From: Burkholderia sp. H160
Lineage (GTDB): Bacteria; Pseudomonadota; Gammaproteobacteria; Burkholderiales; Burkholderiaceae
Reading direction: 5' to 3'
Assembly (NCBI GenBank): GCA_000173575.1
Contig: ABYL01000008.1
Location: 1-64,000, forward strand
Length of the DNA: 64,000 bases
Shown here in pieces: positions 43,235 through 51,868 of this stretch (position 1 is its first letter; the number at the start of each line of letters is the position of its first letter). The notes under the pieces were generated by a model. It worked only from the letters and a program-made list of their open reading frames with translations, did not search any database and was not told the origin of the DNA. The position numbers and the translations under genes are program-made.

Positions 43235-44389
43235 TCAGATCTCGCACAAACGCCGCGCGCCTTCGAGCAGCGTCGCGTCGTCCTTCGAGAAACTCAGGCG
43301 AATCAGCCCCGAATCCGTGCCGTCGGTATAGAACGCCGACAACGGAATCGTCGCGACGCGCGCATCGCGGATCAGGCGCAGCACAAAATCGCTGTCGCTC
43401 TCAGTGGAGAATCCGCGGAATCGCGCGAGCATAAAGAAGCTGCCTTCGCTCGGCAACAGCTCGAGGCGCGATTCGCGCAGCGCATGCGCGAGCAGATCGC
43501 GCTTCTTCTGATAGAAGTCGGACAGGCCGAGATAGCTGTCGCGATTGGCCAATGCATCGACGAACGCGTGCTGCATCGGCGTATCGGCGGAGAACACCAT
43601 GAACTGGTGGACCTTGCGGATCTCGTCCATCAGCGCGGCGGGAGCGAGGCAGTAGCCGACGCGCCAGCCGGTCACGTGATACGACTTGCCGAACGACGAC
43701 ACGATCACGCTGCGCTCAGCGAGTTCGCGATGGCGCGCCATGCTCTGGTGCTTCGCGCCGTCGAACACGACGTGCTCGTAGACCTCGTCGGACAGGATCA
43801 CGATGTCGGTGTTGCGGGTGAGCGCTTTGAGCCGCTCGATATCGGCGTCGCTAAAAATCGTCGCGGTCGGATTGTGCGGCGTGTTGACGATGATCATGCG
43901 CGTCTTCGGCGTGATCGCCGCGGCGACTTCGTCCCAGTTCACGCGGAAGTGGTCGAGCGACAGCTTGATCACGACCGGTGTCGCGCCTTGCAGGCGCACG
44001 ATCGGGCCGTAGCTGTCGAACGACGGCTCGAAGTAGATCACTTCGTCGCCCGGATGCACGAGCGCGCTGATCGTCGAATAGAGACCTTCGCTCGCGCTCG
44101 CGAGCACGGTCACTTCGCTGGCCGGATCGTAGCGCACGCCATACAGCGTTTCGGCCTTGTCGGCGAGCGCTTCGCGCAGCGCGGCGATGCCGGCCATCGG
44201 CGCGTACTGGTTGTGGCCGGCGCGCATCGCTTGCGCGACGCCATCGACGAGCTTCGGGTCCGGCGCGAAATTTGGCGCGCCCTGCGACAGGTTCAACGCA
44301 TCGTGTTGCGCGGCCAGCTGGCCGATCACGGTAAAAATGGTGGTGCCGACGTCCGGCAATTTCGAGCGGGCTTGCGTGGCGCTCTGCAT
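43235..44389 (-). CDS. PLP-dependent class I aminotransferase (methionine aminotransferase-like)
   Basis: A 384-residue fold-type I aminotransferase resembling YbdL-type methionine/kynurenine aminotransferases. The N-terminal LNLSQGAPNFAPD, the middle IIVNTPHNPTATIF with the PLP-contacting Asn, and the internal-aldimine lysine in SSFGKSYHVTGWRVGY are all present. FFMLARFRGF and the C-terminal LIRLSFSKD supply the substrate arginine. Likely substrates are aromatic or sulfur amino acids; this cannot be fixed from sequence. The gene pairs with the amino-acid-binding protein gene downstream. Confidence 0.88.
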   Translation of the reverse strand: MQSATQARSKLPDVGTTIFTVIGQLAAQHDALNLSQGAPNFAPDPKLVDGVAQAMRAGHNQYAPMAGIAALREALADKAETLYGVRYDPASEVTVLASASEGLYSTISALVHPGDEVIYFEPSFDSYGPIVRLQGATPVVIKLSLDHFRVNWDEVAAAITPKTRMIIVNTPHNPTATIFSDADIERLKALTRNTDIVILSDEVYEHVVFDGAKHQSMARHRELAERSVIVSSFGKSYHVTGWRVGYCLAPAALMDEIRKVHQFMVFSADTPMQHAFVDALANRDSYLGLSDFYQKKRDLLAHALRESRLELLPSEGSFFMLARFRGFSTESDSDFVLRLIRDARVATIPLSAFYTDGTDSGLIRLSFSKDDATLLEGARRLCEI

Positions 44390-44651
44390 AAGACTTTCTC
44401 CCTTTCTTCAGCCACTAGCGGCCGCGCGAACGGCGGCGGCGAGGCGTTCCTTCCGGTGCAGTGATTAGGCATCAGCCAAAGAACGCTCACAACCGAAACT
44501 TTGTCATGCGTGGCATGCGTTTTCGTCATGGCTCGCGCGAAGCCGCTCACGCCGGGCGAAGCCAGCGGGATCACGGTTTGCGGGGAGACGGTGGGGAATG
44601 CGGAAAACCGCGCAGGTATGAAGGAATGTGATGCTGAGTGACGCGCCTACG
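44390..44651. other. Intergenic region upstream of the aminotransferase gene
   Basis: About 260 bases without a credible gene. It should hold the promoter of the aminotransferase-binding-protein operon. Confidence 0.45.
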
Positions 44652-44678
44652 AAAACGGCCGCAAACGCGGCCGTTTCT
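44652..44678 (-). terminator. Intrinsic terminator of dbpA
   Basis: A 9-bp stem AACGGCCGC/GCGGCCGTT with a 4-nt loop; the minus strand continues with TTTTC. It lies 43 nt past the dbpA stop. Confidence 0.75.
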
Positions 44679-44721
44679 TCAAGTTATCGGACTTTCAAGG
44701 AATGCCGGAGCTTCGGATGAA

Positions 44722-46125
44722 TCAGGCATCGTCCATCAAACGAACCTTGACCTTGCGGCCCTTCAGCTTGCCCGCGCTGAGCCGGCGCACCGCCTCGCGC
44801 GCGATGCTGCGCTCCACCGCGACATAGGTCGACATGTCGGTCACGTTGATCTTGCCGATCTGCGATCCAGCGAAACCGGCGTCGCCGGTCAGTGCGCCGA
44901 GCACGTCGCCCGGGCGAATCTTGTCCTTGCGGCCGCCGAGAATCTGCAGCGTTTCCATCGGCGGCAGCAGCGGGTCGTTACTGGCCGCCTTCAGCTCGGC
45001 CAGCTTGTGCCATTCGACGTCGCGCTTGTGCGCCTGCTCGATCCCGCCGACGCGCCCCATCTCGTCCATGCTCGCGAGACTCAGCGCCCAACCTTCCTGA
45101 TCGGCGCGGCCCGTGCGGCCGATGCGGTGCGTGTGCACTTCCGGGTCCGGCGTCACGTCGACATTGATCACCGCTTCGAGTTGCGCGATGTCGAGGCCGC
45201 GCGCGGCGACGTCGGTCGCGACGAGCACCGAGCAGCTGCGGTTCGCGAACTGGATCAGCACCTGATCGCGCTCGCGCTGATCGAGTTCGCCGTGCAGGGC
45301 GAGCGCATGAAAGCCCTGCGCGCGCAGCACGTCGAGCAGATCGCGGCACTGCTGCTTCGTGTTGCAGAACGCGATCGTGCTGACCGGACGATAGTGGTTC
45401 AGCAGCAGACCGACCGCGTGCAGCCGCTCGTCTTCGCTCACTTCGTAGAAGCGCTGACGGATCTTGCTGTCGTCGTGCCGCTCGGCGAGTTTGACTTCCT
45501 TTGGATTGCGCAGGAACTGCTGGCTCAGCTTCGCGATGCCTTCGGGATACGTCGCCGAAAACAGCAGCGTTTGGCGCTCTTTCGGGCATTGCCTTGCGAC
45601 CTTCGCGATGTCGTCGAAGAAACCCATGTCGAGCATGCGGTCGGCTTCGTCGAGCACGAGCGTGTTCAGCGCTTGCAGCACGAGGGTGCCGCGCTCGAGG
45701 TGATCCATGATCCGGCCTGGCGTGCCGACCACGACGTGCGCGCCGTGTTCGAGGCTCGCCGTCTGCGGACGCATCGGCGTGCCGCCACACAAGGTCAGCA
45801 CCTTGATGTTTTCTTCCGCGCGCGCGAGGCGGCGGATTTCTTGCGTGACCTGATCGGCAAGTTCGCGCGTCGGGCATAGAACCATTGCCTGGGTGTCGAA
45901 CTTGCGCGCGTCGAGGCGCGCGAGCAGCGCCAGCGAAAACGCCGCGGTCTTGCCGCTGCCGGTTTTCGCCTGGGCGATCAGATCCTGGCCAGCGAGCGCG
46001 ATCGGCAGGCTCGCGGCCTGGATCGGCGTCATCTCGATGTAGCCGAGTTGCGTCAGGTTCGCGAGCGTCGCGGGCGGAAGCGGCAGTTCGCTGAATGCGG
46101 CGCCGGCGGGAGTGGGGCTATTCAT
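44722..46125 (-). CDS. dbpA: ATP-dependent RNA helicase DbpA
   Basis: A 467-residue DEAD-box helicase that acts on 23S rRNA during large-subunit assembly. Visible motifs in order are: Q motif TPIQAASLP, Walker A AQAKTGSGKT, PTRELA, GG, TPGR, DEAD in LVLDEADRMLD, SAT, FCNTK, VATDVAARGLD and HRIGRTGR. The C-terminal DbpA RNA-binding domain (about 395-467) includes DVLGALTGDAGFAGSQIGKINVTD, which targets helix 92. The ATG at 46125 (MNSPTPAG) gives the normal N-terminus; the preceding Shine-Dalgarno site is weak. The zinc-ribbon gene upstream lies on the same strand. Confidence 0.94.
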   Translation of the reverse strand: MNSPTPAGAAFSELPLPPATLANLTQLGYIEMTPIQAASLPIALAGQDLIAQAKTGSGKTAAFSLALLARLDARKFDTQAMVLCPTRELADQVTQEIRRLARAEENIKVLTLCGGTPMRPQTASLEHGAHVVVGTPGRIMDHLERGTLVLQALNTLVLDEADRMLDMGFFDDIAKVARQCPKERQTLLFSATYPEGIAKLSQQFLRNPKEVKLAERHDDSKIRQRFYEVSEDERLHAVGLLLNHYRPVSTIAFCNTKQQCRDLLDVLRAQGFHALALHGELDQRERDQVLIQFANRSCSVLVATDVAARGLDIAQLEAVINVDVTPDPEVHTHRIGRTGRADQEGWALSLASMDEMGRVGGIEQAHKRDVEWHKLAELKAASNDPLLPPMETLQILGGRKDKIRPGDVLGALTGDAGFAGSQIGKINVTDMSTYVAVERSIAREAVRRLSAGKLKGRKVKVRLMDDA

Positions 46126-46148
46126 AAGGTCGTCTGTGGAAATCGCGA

Positions 46149-46349
46149 TTACTCGGCCATCGGGCCCTGGTCGGGGCGGCCCGGCAACTGCTCGTACAGC
46201 ACCTCGCCGTCGTCGCCGTCGAAACGCTCGACGTAATTGCGCGCACCGCACAGCGGGCAGCGAAACAGGAGCCCCTGGCCTTCGTTCTTGATGACGACGT
46301 CGGATTGCTCCCACTGCGCGCCGCAGGACTGGTTTCTACAGGTGAACAC
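46149..46349 (-). CDS. Small zinc-ribbon protein
   Basis: A 66-residue protein with two cysteine pairs, C-x4-C in CRNQSC and C-x2-C in CPLC, which form a zinc-ribbon-like knuckle. I place the start at a GTG at 46349 because GGAG lies 6 nt upstream; earlier in-frame codons lack a ribosome site. The C-terminal part is acidic. It lies 23 nt upstream of dbpA on the same strand, so a role in RNA handling is possible, but no function can be assigned. Confidence 0.6.
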   Translation of the reverse strand: MFTCRNQSCGAQWEQSDVVIKNEGQGLLFRCPLCGARNYVERFDGDDGEVLYEQLPGRPDQGPMAE

Positions 46350-46436
46350 GTTGATTCTCCAACTGGATTCGATGATCGATCGGCAAGGTCGCACATGCGG
46401 CCTTGCCATGTATGGGGTTGCTCCGCTGGCGCGGCG

Positions 46437-46868
46437 TCAGCCGAGATGCGTATGCCGCGGGCGCGGCACGGCCACATCCATGTCGGTCAGGCCGTGCACG
46501 ATGCCGCAGTCTTCGACCGGATGCTCGCCGTGGCATTGGTCGCGCAGCGCCGTCAGTTGCGCCTTCAGTTGCTGCAACTCTTCGATACGCGTGTCGACGT
46601 GCGCAATGTGCTCGTCAACCAGCGTATGCATGCCGCCGCAGCCGTTCGCCGGTGCGTCGGTCAGACGCAGCAATGCGCGGATTTCGTCATGGGTCATGTC
46701 GAGCGCGCGGCAATTGCGGATGAAACGCAGGCGTTCGACGTGCTTCGCCGTGTAACTGCGGTAATTGGCTTCGGTGCGCTCCGCCTCAGGCAGCAGGCGC
46801 TCTTTTTCGTAGAAACGGATGGTTTCCGTCGTGCAATGGGCGATTTTCGCCAGTTCGCCGATCTTCAT
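46437..46868 (-). CDS. cadR: MerR-family Cd(II)/Pb(II)-responsive regulator
   Basis: A 143-residue MerR regulator of the CadR/PbrR type. The N-terminal winged helix starts MKIGELAKIAHCTTETIRFYEKE. The dimerisation helix follows, and the metal cysteines lie at 77 (NGCGGM), 112 (QCHGEH) and 121 (DCGIVHG), as expected for Cd/Pb sensing. The C-terminus ends in His-rich RPRHTHLG. It is divergent from cadA; the intergenic region contains a MerR-type promoter for cadA. CadR should repress it without metal and unwind the promoter when cadmium or lead binds. Confidence 0.92.
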   Translation of the reverse strand: MKIGELAKIAHCTTETIRFYEKERLLPEAERTEANYRSYTAKHVERLRFIRNCRALDMTHDEIRALLRLTDAPANGCGGMHTLVDEHIAHVDTRIEELQQLKAQLTALRDQCHGEHPVEDCGIVHGLTDMDVAVPRPRHTHLG

Positions 46869-46889
46869 GGACCTTTCCTCCACGCGGCC

Positions 46890-46920
46890 TTGACCTTGTA
46901 GTGGCTTCAAGGTGTTTACT
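46890..46920 (+). promoter_or_regulatory. MerR-type cadA promoter with CadR operator
   Basis: TTGACC (-35, 46890-46895) and TTTACT (-10, 46915-46920) are separated by 19 bp, the over-long spacer typical of MerR-regulated promoters. The spacer contains a dyad, ACCTTGTAG at 46893-46901 and CTTCAAGGT at 46905-46913, with one mismatch. Orientation is towards cadA. Confidence 0.85.
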
Positions 46921-46949
46921 AGACCACAAATCGCACGAGGAAGCCACCA

Positions 46950-49295
46950 ATGCCTGAAACAAACCATCTTGTCGCCGATCGTTCAGAAGTGGGCGAAGCC
47001 TGTAGCCACGGGGCTTGCGGGGAGGTTGATGCACGGCACGACCATGCTCATGGTGCCGACGTGGGTGGCGGCCACCGGCATGAAGGGCACGATCATGACC
47101 ATCATCATGCCCACGATCATGCTGCCGGCGCCTGCTGCGCTTCTACCGCGTTCACGCCGACGCCGTTGCGCCTGCCGGCGTCCGGGGCCGTCGGCGACGA
47201 CCTGCGCACCGCGATCCGCATCCTGCAGATGGACTGCCCGACCGAGGAAGCACTGATCCGCAAGAAACTCGGCCGCATGCCGGCCGTGCGCAGCATGGAA
47301 TTCAACCTGATGCAGCGCGTGCTGACCGTCGTCCACGCGCCGGATGCGCTCGAACCGGTCCTGGCCGCACTGCGCTCTCTCGACTTCACGCCTGAACTGG
47401 CCAGCGATGCCAATATCCACGCTGCCGCCGGCGCCGTGCACAAGCCCTGGTGGCCCCTGATCCTCGCCATCGTCGTCGCGGCGGCCTCAGAGGCCGCTGG
47501 CTGGCTTGGCGCGCCCGCCTGGGTGGTGGCGAGTCTGGCGATCGTCGCGATCGCCTCCTGCGGCCTCACGACATATCACAAGGGCTGGGTTGCCCTGCGC
47601 AACGGCAACCTGAACATCAACGCGCTGATGAGCATCGCCGTGACCGGCGCGGCGCTGCTCGGCCAATGGCCCGAAGCCGCGATGGTGATGGTGCTGTTCA
47701 CGATCGCCGAGCTGATCGAGGCGCGCTCGCTCGATCGCGCGCGCAACGCGATCGAAGGGCTCATGCGGCTCGCGCCCGCCGAGGCCAGCGTGCAGCAGCC
47801 TGACGGCGCGTGGCAGTTGCTGCCCGTCGATGCGATCGCGCCCGGCGCGCTGGTGCGCGTGAAGCCGGGCGAGCGGATCGCGCTCGATGGCGAGATCGTC
47901 GCGGGCCGCTCGAGCGTCGATCAGGCGCCGATCACTGGCGAGAGCCTGCCGATCGACAAAGCGACTGGCGACGACGTATTCGCCGGCACGATCAACCAGG
48001 CGGGCTCGTTCGACTATCGCGTGACGGCCACGGCCGGTCACACGACGCTCGCGCGCATCATTCATGCGGTCGAGGAGGCGCAGGGTACGAAGGCGCCGAC
48101 GCAGCGCTTCGTCGATGAATTCGCGCGCGTGTATACGCCGATCGTGTTCGCGATCGCGCTCGCCGTCGCGCTGGTCCCGCCGCTGCTGTTCGGCGGAGCG
48201 TGGCACGCGTGGGTCTACAAGGCGCTGGTGCTGCTCGTGATCGCGTGTCCGTGCGCGCTCGTGATTTCGACGCCGGTGACGATCGTCAGCGGGCTCGCGG
48301 CAGCGGCGCGTAAGGGGATTCTGATCAAGGGCGGTGTTTACCTCGAGCAGGGCCGCAAGCTGAGCCGCTTGGCGCTCGATAAGACCGGGACGATTACGCA
48401 TGGCAAGCCCGTGCAGACGGAGCTTCAGGTGGTTGGTGATGAGGCCGACGCCCTCCGCTATCGCACGCTTGCGGCAAGTCTTGCGGGCCGCTCCGATCAT
48501 CCGGTTTCGATGGCAATTGCTGCTGCCGCAAATGATGGTGGCGTCGAACACCTGCACGTCGATGCGTTCGAAGCGATCGCCGGACGCGGTGTGCGCGGCG
48601 ATATCGATGGCGTCACGTACTGGCTCGGCAATCATCACTTGATCGAAGAATTAGGCCGCTGCTCTCCGCAACTCGAAGCACGCCTCGATCCGCTCGAAGA
48701 GCAGGGCAAAACCGTCGTCATGCTTACCAACGCGCAGCGCGTGCTCGCGCTGTTCGCGGTCGCCGATACGGTGAAGGATACGAGCCGCGCCGCCGTCGCC
48801 GAATTGCGGCGTCTCGGTGTTAGCACCGCGATGCTGACCGGCGACAACCGCCACACCGCGGAGGCGATCGCACATCAGGTCGGCGTCGATGAAGCGCGCG
48901 GCGATCTGTTGCCCGAGGACAAGCTCGACGCGGTCGCGCAATGGTCGGCCGATGGCGCGACCGTCGGCATGGTCGGAGACGGCATCAACGATGCGCCCGC
49001 GCTCGCGCGTGCCGACATCGGCTTCGCGATGGGGGCGATGGGTACCGACACCGCAATCGAAACCGCCGATGTCGCGTTGATGGATGACGATCTGCGGAAG
49101 ATTCCGGCGTTTATCCGGTTGTCGAAGGCGACGTATGCGGTGCTGGTGCAGAACATTGCGCTCGCGCTCGGTATCAAGAGCGTGTTTCTCGTGCTGACGT
49201 TGATGGGCTTCGGCACGATGTGGATGGCGGTGTTCGCTGATGTCGGTGCGAGTTTGCTGGTGGTGGGGAATGGGTTGAGGTTGTTGCGGAAGTGA
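46950..49295 (+). CDS. cadA: Cadmium/zinc-exporting P1B-type ATPase
   Basis: A 781-residue heavy-metal P-type ATPase that pumps Cd(II), Zn(II) or Pb(II) out of the cytoplasm. The N-terminus is strikingly His-rich (residues about 30-58 with many His and Asp). An HMA-like domain follows whose metal loop reads MDCPTEE, without a CxxC pair. The membrane domain has CPCALV with Cys433 in the ion pathway; the phosphorylated Asp477 is in LDKTGTITHG; the hinge is MVGDGINDAPALA. Length is normal. The gene starts 29 nt past the MerR-type promoter box and is divergent from cadR. Confidence 0.93.
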   Translation: MPETNHLVADRSEVGEACSHGACGEVDARHDHAHGADVGGGHRHEGHDHDHHHAHDHAAGACCASTAFTPTPLRLPASGAVGDDLRTAIRILQMDCPTEEALIRKKLGRMPAVRSMEFNLMQRVLTVVHAPDALEPVLAALRSLDFTPELASDANIHAAAGAVHKPWWPLILAIVVAAASEAAGWLGAPAWVVASLAIVAIASCGLTTYHKGWVALRNGNLNINALMSIAVTGAALLGQWPEAAMVMVLFTIAELIEARSLDRARNAIEGLMRLAPAEASVQQPDGAWQLLPVDAIAPGALVRVKPGERIALDGEIVAGRSSVDQAPITGESLPIDKATGDDVFAGTINQAGSFDYRVTATAGHTTLARIIHAVEEAQGTKAPTQRFVDEFARVYTPIVFAIALAVALVPPLLFGGAWHAWVYKALVLLVIACPCALVISTPVTIVSGLAAAARKGILIKGGVYLEQGRKLSRLALDKTGTITHGKPVQTELQVVGDEADALRYRTLAASLAGRSDHPVSMAIAAAANDGGVEHLHVDAFEAIAGRGVRGDIDGVTYWLGNHHLIEELGRCSPQLEARLDPLEEQGKTVVMLTNAQRVLALFAVADTVKDTSRAAVAELRRLGVSTAMLTGDNRHTAEAIAHQVGVDEARGDLLPEDKLDAVAQWSADGATVGMVGDGINDAPALARADIGFAMGAMGTDTAIETADVALMDDDLRKIPAFIRLSKATYAVLVQNIALALGIKSVFLVLTLMGFGTMWMAVFADVGASLLVVGNGLRLLRK

Positions 49296-49328
49296 GTGGG
49301 TGTGTGAGGTTTGTTTACGCGTTGCGCC

Positions 49329-50120
49329 CTACGTTGAACCATCGCTCACGGCTGGATGCGTCGGCGCGCTTGCCAGCAACTCATCGCTGTCGTCTTTCAA
49401 ACCCACGCCCGTAAGTCCGAGCTTCCTAGCCTGCGTGAGCAGATAGTGCAGCTTGTGCGCGGCCTGCGGATAGTCGAGTCCCTCGGGTCGCACGTTCGAA
49501 ATGCAGTTGCGCTGCGCGTCGCTGCAACCCACTTTCGGCGCATACGTGATGTAGATGCCGAGACTATCTGGCGAACTCAAACCCGGCCGCTCGCCGATCA
49601 GCATCACGACGATTTTCGCGTCGAGCAATTCGCCGATCTCGTCGCCGAGTGCGACGCGTGCCTGACGCGCGACCACTACTGGGCCGATGGTCCAGTCCGT
49701 GAGTTTCGGATGGATGGCTTGCAGCAGTGGTACCGCCTGCTTCGATGCGGCGAACGCCGATAGACCATCGCCGATCACGAACAGCACATCGCTCGATTGT
49801 GTTGGCAGTTGCGCAAGCGCCGTGCGGCTCTCTTCCGACAAACGCCGTCCAAGATCAGGACGTCTTAAATAATGCTCGCGATCCGGTGCGGCGCTGTGTA
49901 CGTCGAGCGTGTTGAAACCTTGTGCCTGCAATTGTGCGTGTAGCACGTCTGCGTCGAGCGGATGATGCACGGCGTCGCGCGCCTGGGCATGCGCGAGATT
50001 GAATGCGAGCAGCGGCGCGGTCGGTAGGCTGTTGCCCGCGCGGCCCAATGCGATGCGTGCCTGCGTAAATCGGCGCAGCGCGTTCCATGGATCCTTATCG
50101 AGTGCGTTGTTCTCGCTCAT
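49329..50120 (-). CDS. eutC: Ethanolamine ammonia-lyase small subunit
   Basis: A 263-residue subunit that, with EutB, forms the adenosylcobalamin-dependent lyase converting ethanolamine to acetaldehyde and ammonia. Family landmarks are ARIALGRAGNSLPTAPLLAF near residue 18, FVIGDGLSAFAA near 110, VVMLIGERPGLSSPDSLGIYITYAPKVG near 170, and SNVRPEGLDYPQAAHKL. The ATG at 50120 overlaps the eutB stop by 4 nt, so the two are co-translated. No microcompartment shell genes are nearby, so ethanolamine is used without a compartment. Confidence 0.94.
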   Translation of the reverse strand: MSENNALDKDPWNALRRFTQARIALGRAGNSLPTAPLLAFNLAHAQARDAVHHPLDADVLHAQLQAQGFNTLDVHSAAPDREHYLRRPDLGRRLSEESRTALAQLPTQSSDVLFVIGDGLSAFAASKQAVPLLQAIHPKLTDWTIGPVVVARQARVALGDEIGELLDAKIVVMLIGERPGLSSPDSLGIYITYAPKVGCSDAQRNCISNVRPEGLDYPQAAHKLHYLLTQARKLGLTGVGLKDDSDELLASAPTHPAVSDGST

Positions 50121-51511
50121 GCGATCCCCATCCAGTCGCGCGCGCCTTCGAGCAGCGGTTGCCGTGCCGATGCGCCGATCAATGCGCCGCGTGCGTCGAT
50201 GATCTGCATCGACTCCAGCCATGCCTCGAATTCAGGCGCACGCCGTAAACCGAGGACGTCGCGCACGTACAGCGCGTCGTGAAACGACGTGCTCTGATAG
50301 TTGAGCATCACGTCGTCCGCGCCTGGCACACCCATGATGAAATTGATGCCCGCGACGCCGAGCAGCGTCAGCAGGTTGTCCATGTCGTCCTGATCTGCTT
50401 CGGCGTGGTTCGTGTAGCAGATGTCGCAGCCCATCGGCACGCCGAGCAGCTTGCCGCAGAAGTGATCCTCGAGACCCGCGCGCGTGATTTGCTTGCCGTC
50501 GTACAGATACTCGGGGCCGATGAAGCCGACCACCGTGTTTACCAGGAACGGCTTGAACTTGCGCGCGACTGCATATGCGCGCGCTTCGCAGGTCTGCTGG
50601 TCGAGGCCAAAATGCGCATCGGCCGATAACGCGCTGCCCTGCCCCGTTTCGAAGTACATCAGATTGTTGCCGACAGTGCCGCGTTTGAGCGATAGCCCCG
50701 CCTCGTACGCTTCCTGCAGCAGCGCAAGCGAAATGCCGAAGCTCGCGTTCGCTTTCTCGGTGCCCGCGATCGACTGAAACACGAGATCGACCGGCGCGCC
50801 TTTTTCGATCGCGGCGATCGTGCTCGTGACGTGCGTGAGCACGCATGACTGCGTCGGGACCTGATAGCGCTGGCGGAATTCGTCGATCATCAGCAGAAGT
50901 TTTGTGATCGCTGCGAGGTTGTCGCTTGCGGGGTTGATGCCGATCAGCGCGTCGCCGCAGCCGTACATCAGGCCGTCGAGCATCGAGGCGGCAATGCCTT
51001 TGACGTCGTCGGTTGGGTGGTTCGGTTGGAGGCGTACGGACATGTGGCCCGGTAAACCGATCGTGTTGCGGAAGCGGGTGACGACCGGGCGTTTACGGGC
51101 GGCGGTGATCAGGTCCTGGTTGCGCATCAGCTTTGAGACTGCGGCGACCATTTCTGGTGTGAGGCCCTCCGTGATGCGGGTGAGTGTGTCGGTGTCGGTT
51201 TTTGTGTTGAGCAGCCAGTTGCGAAAGTCGCCTACTGTCAGATGGGAGATTTCTGCGAAGGCTAGTGGTGAGTGATCGTCGATGATCAGGCGGGTGACTT
51301 CGTCTGTTTCGTAGGGGATCAGCGGTTCGTTCAGGAACGTGCGCAGCGGCACCTGCGCGAGCGCCATTTTGGCGGCGACACGCTCTTCTTCGCTCGCTGC
51401 CGCGATGCCTGCGAGCTGGTCGCCCGAGCGCTGTGGGCTCGCTTTTGCGAGCAGGGTCTTCAGGTCGGCGAAGCGGTACGTGCGACTGCTGATCGACTCG
51501 GTGTAGCTCAT
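50117..51511 (-). CDS. eutB: Ethanolamine ammonia-lyase large subunit
   Basis: A 464-residue TIM-barrel subunit carrying the active site of the B12-dependent lyase. Visible landmarks are YRFADLKTLLAKASPQRSGD, LTVGDFRNWLL, TRFRNTIGLPGHMSVRLQPNHPTDD (near residue 145), ALIGINPASDN, and CDICYTNHAEADQDD. Length equals the usual 450-465. It starts 309 nt from the probable start of the AraC-like regulator on the opposite strand; the intergenic DNA should hold its promoter. The neighbouring regulator is not of the known EutR type as far as I can see. Confidence 0.94.
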   Translation of the reverse strand: MSYTESISSRTYRFADLKTLLAKASPQRSGDQLAGIAAASEEERVAAKMALAQVPLRTFLNEPLIPYETDEVTRLIIDDHSPLAFAEISHLTVGDFRNWLLNTKTDTDTLTRITEGLTPEMVAAVSKLMRNQDLITAARKRPVVTRFRNTIGLPGHMSVRLQPNHPTDDVKGIAASMLDGLMYGCGDALIGINPASDNLAAITKLLLMIDEFRQRYQVPTQSCVLTHVTSTIAAIEKGAPVDLVFQSIAGTEKANASFGISLALLQEAYEAGLSLKRGTVGNNLMYFETGQGSALSADAHFGLDQQTCEARAYAVARKFKPFLVNTVVGFIGPEYLYDGKQITRAGLEDHFCGKLLGVPMGCDICYTNHAEADQDDMDNLLTLLGVAGINFIMGVPGADDVMLNYQSTSFHDALYVRDVLGLRRAPEFEAWLESMQIIDARGALIGASARQPLLEGARDWMGIA

Positions 51512-51820
51512 GTTTGCGGCTCCATCGCTTCGCGCGAACGCGGGCGGGAATGGGAACGGCGGTGAGATGCTGCTTGCTGGTGGTGGTGTGCTTTACACGA
51601 TAGCGCCAAACGGCGGCAGCGTCACACTGTGGGGATTCCGGCTGTTTACCGATCCTGCGTTTAGCACTCCCGCTCGCTCGCGTACGCATGGTGCGGTCAA
51701 CAGGCGCTTAATTCGCTTCGCGAGGACCGCTTTAAATCCGCAGGATTTGGTAAACGGCCGGCACACACCGACGTGATACCTTGATCGCATCCTCTCGCGC
51801 CAATATTCTGCGGTCCAGTC
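51512..51820. other. Divergent intergenic region upstream of eutB
   Basis: About 310 bases between eutB and the AraC/GyrI gene. Short open frames on both strands are not supported. It should hold the eutBC promoter. Confidence 0.5.
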
Positions 51821-51868
51821 ATGAACGAATCAGACCATCGGGCTTGATACGAAACGCGACTCGCACGC

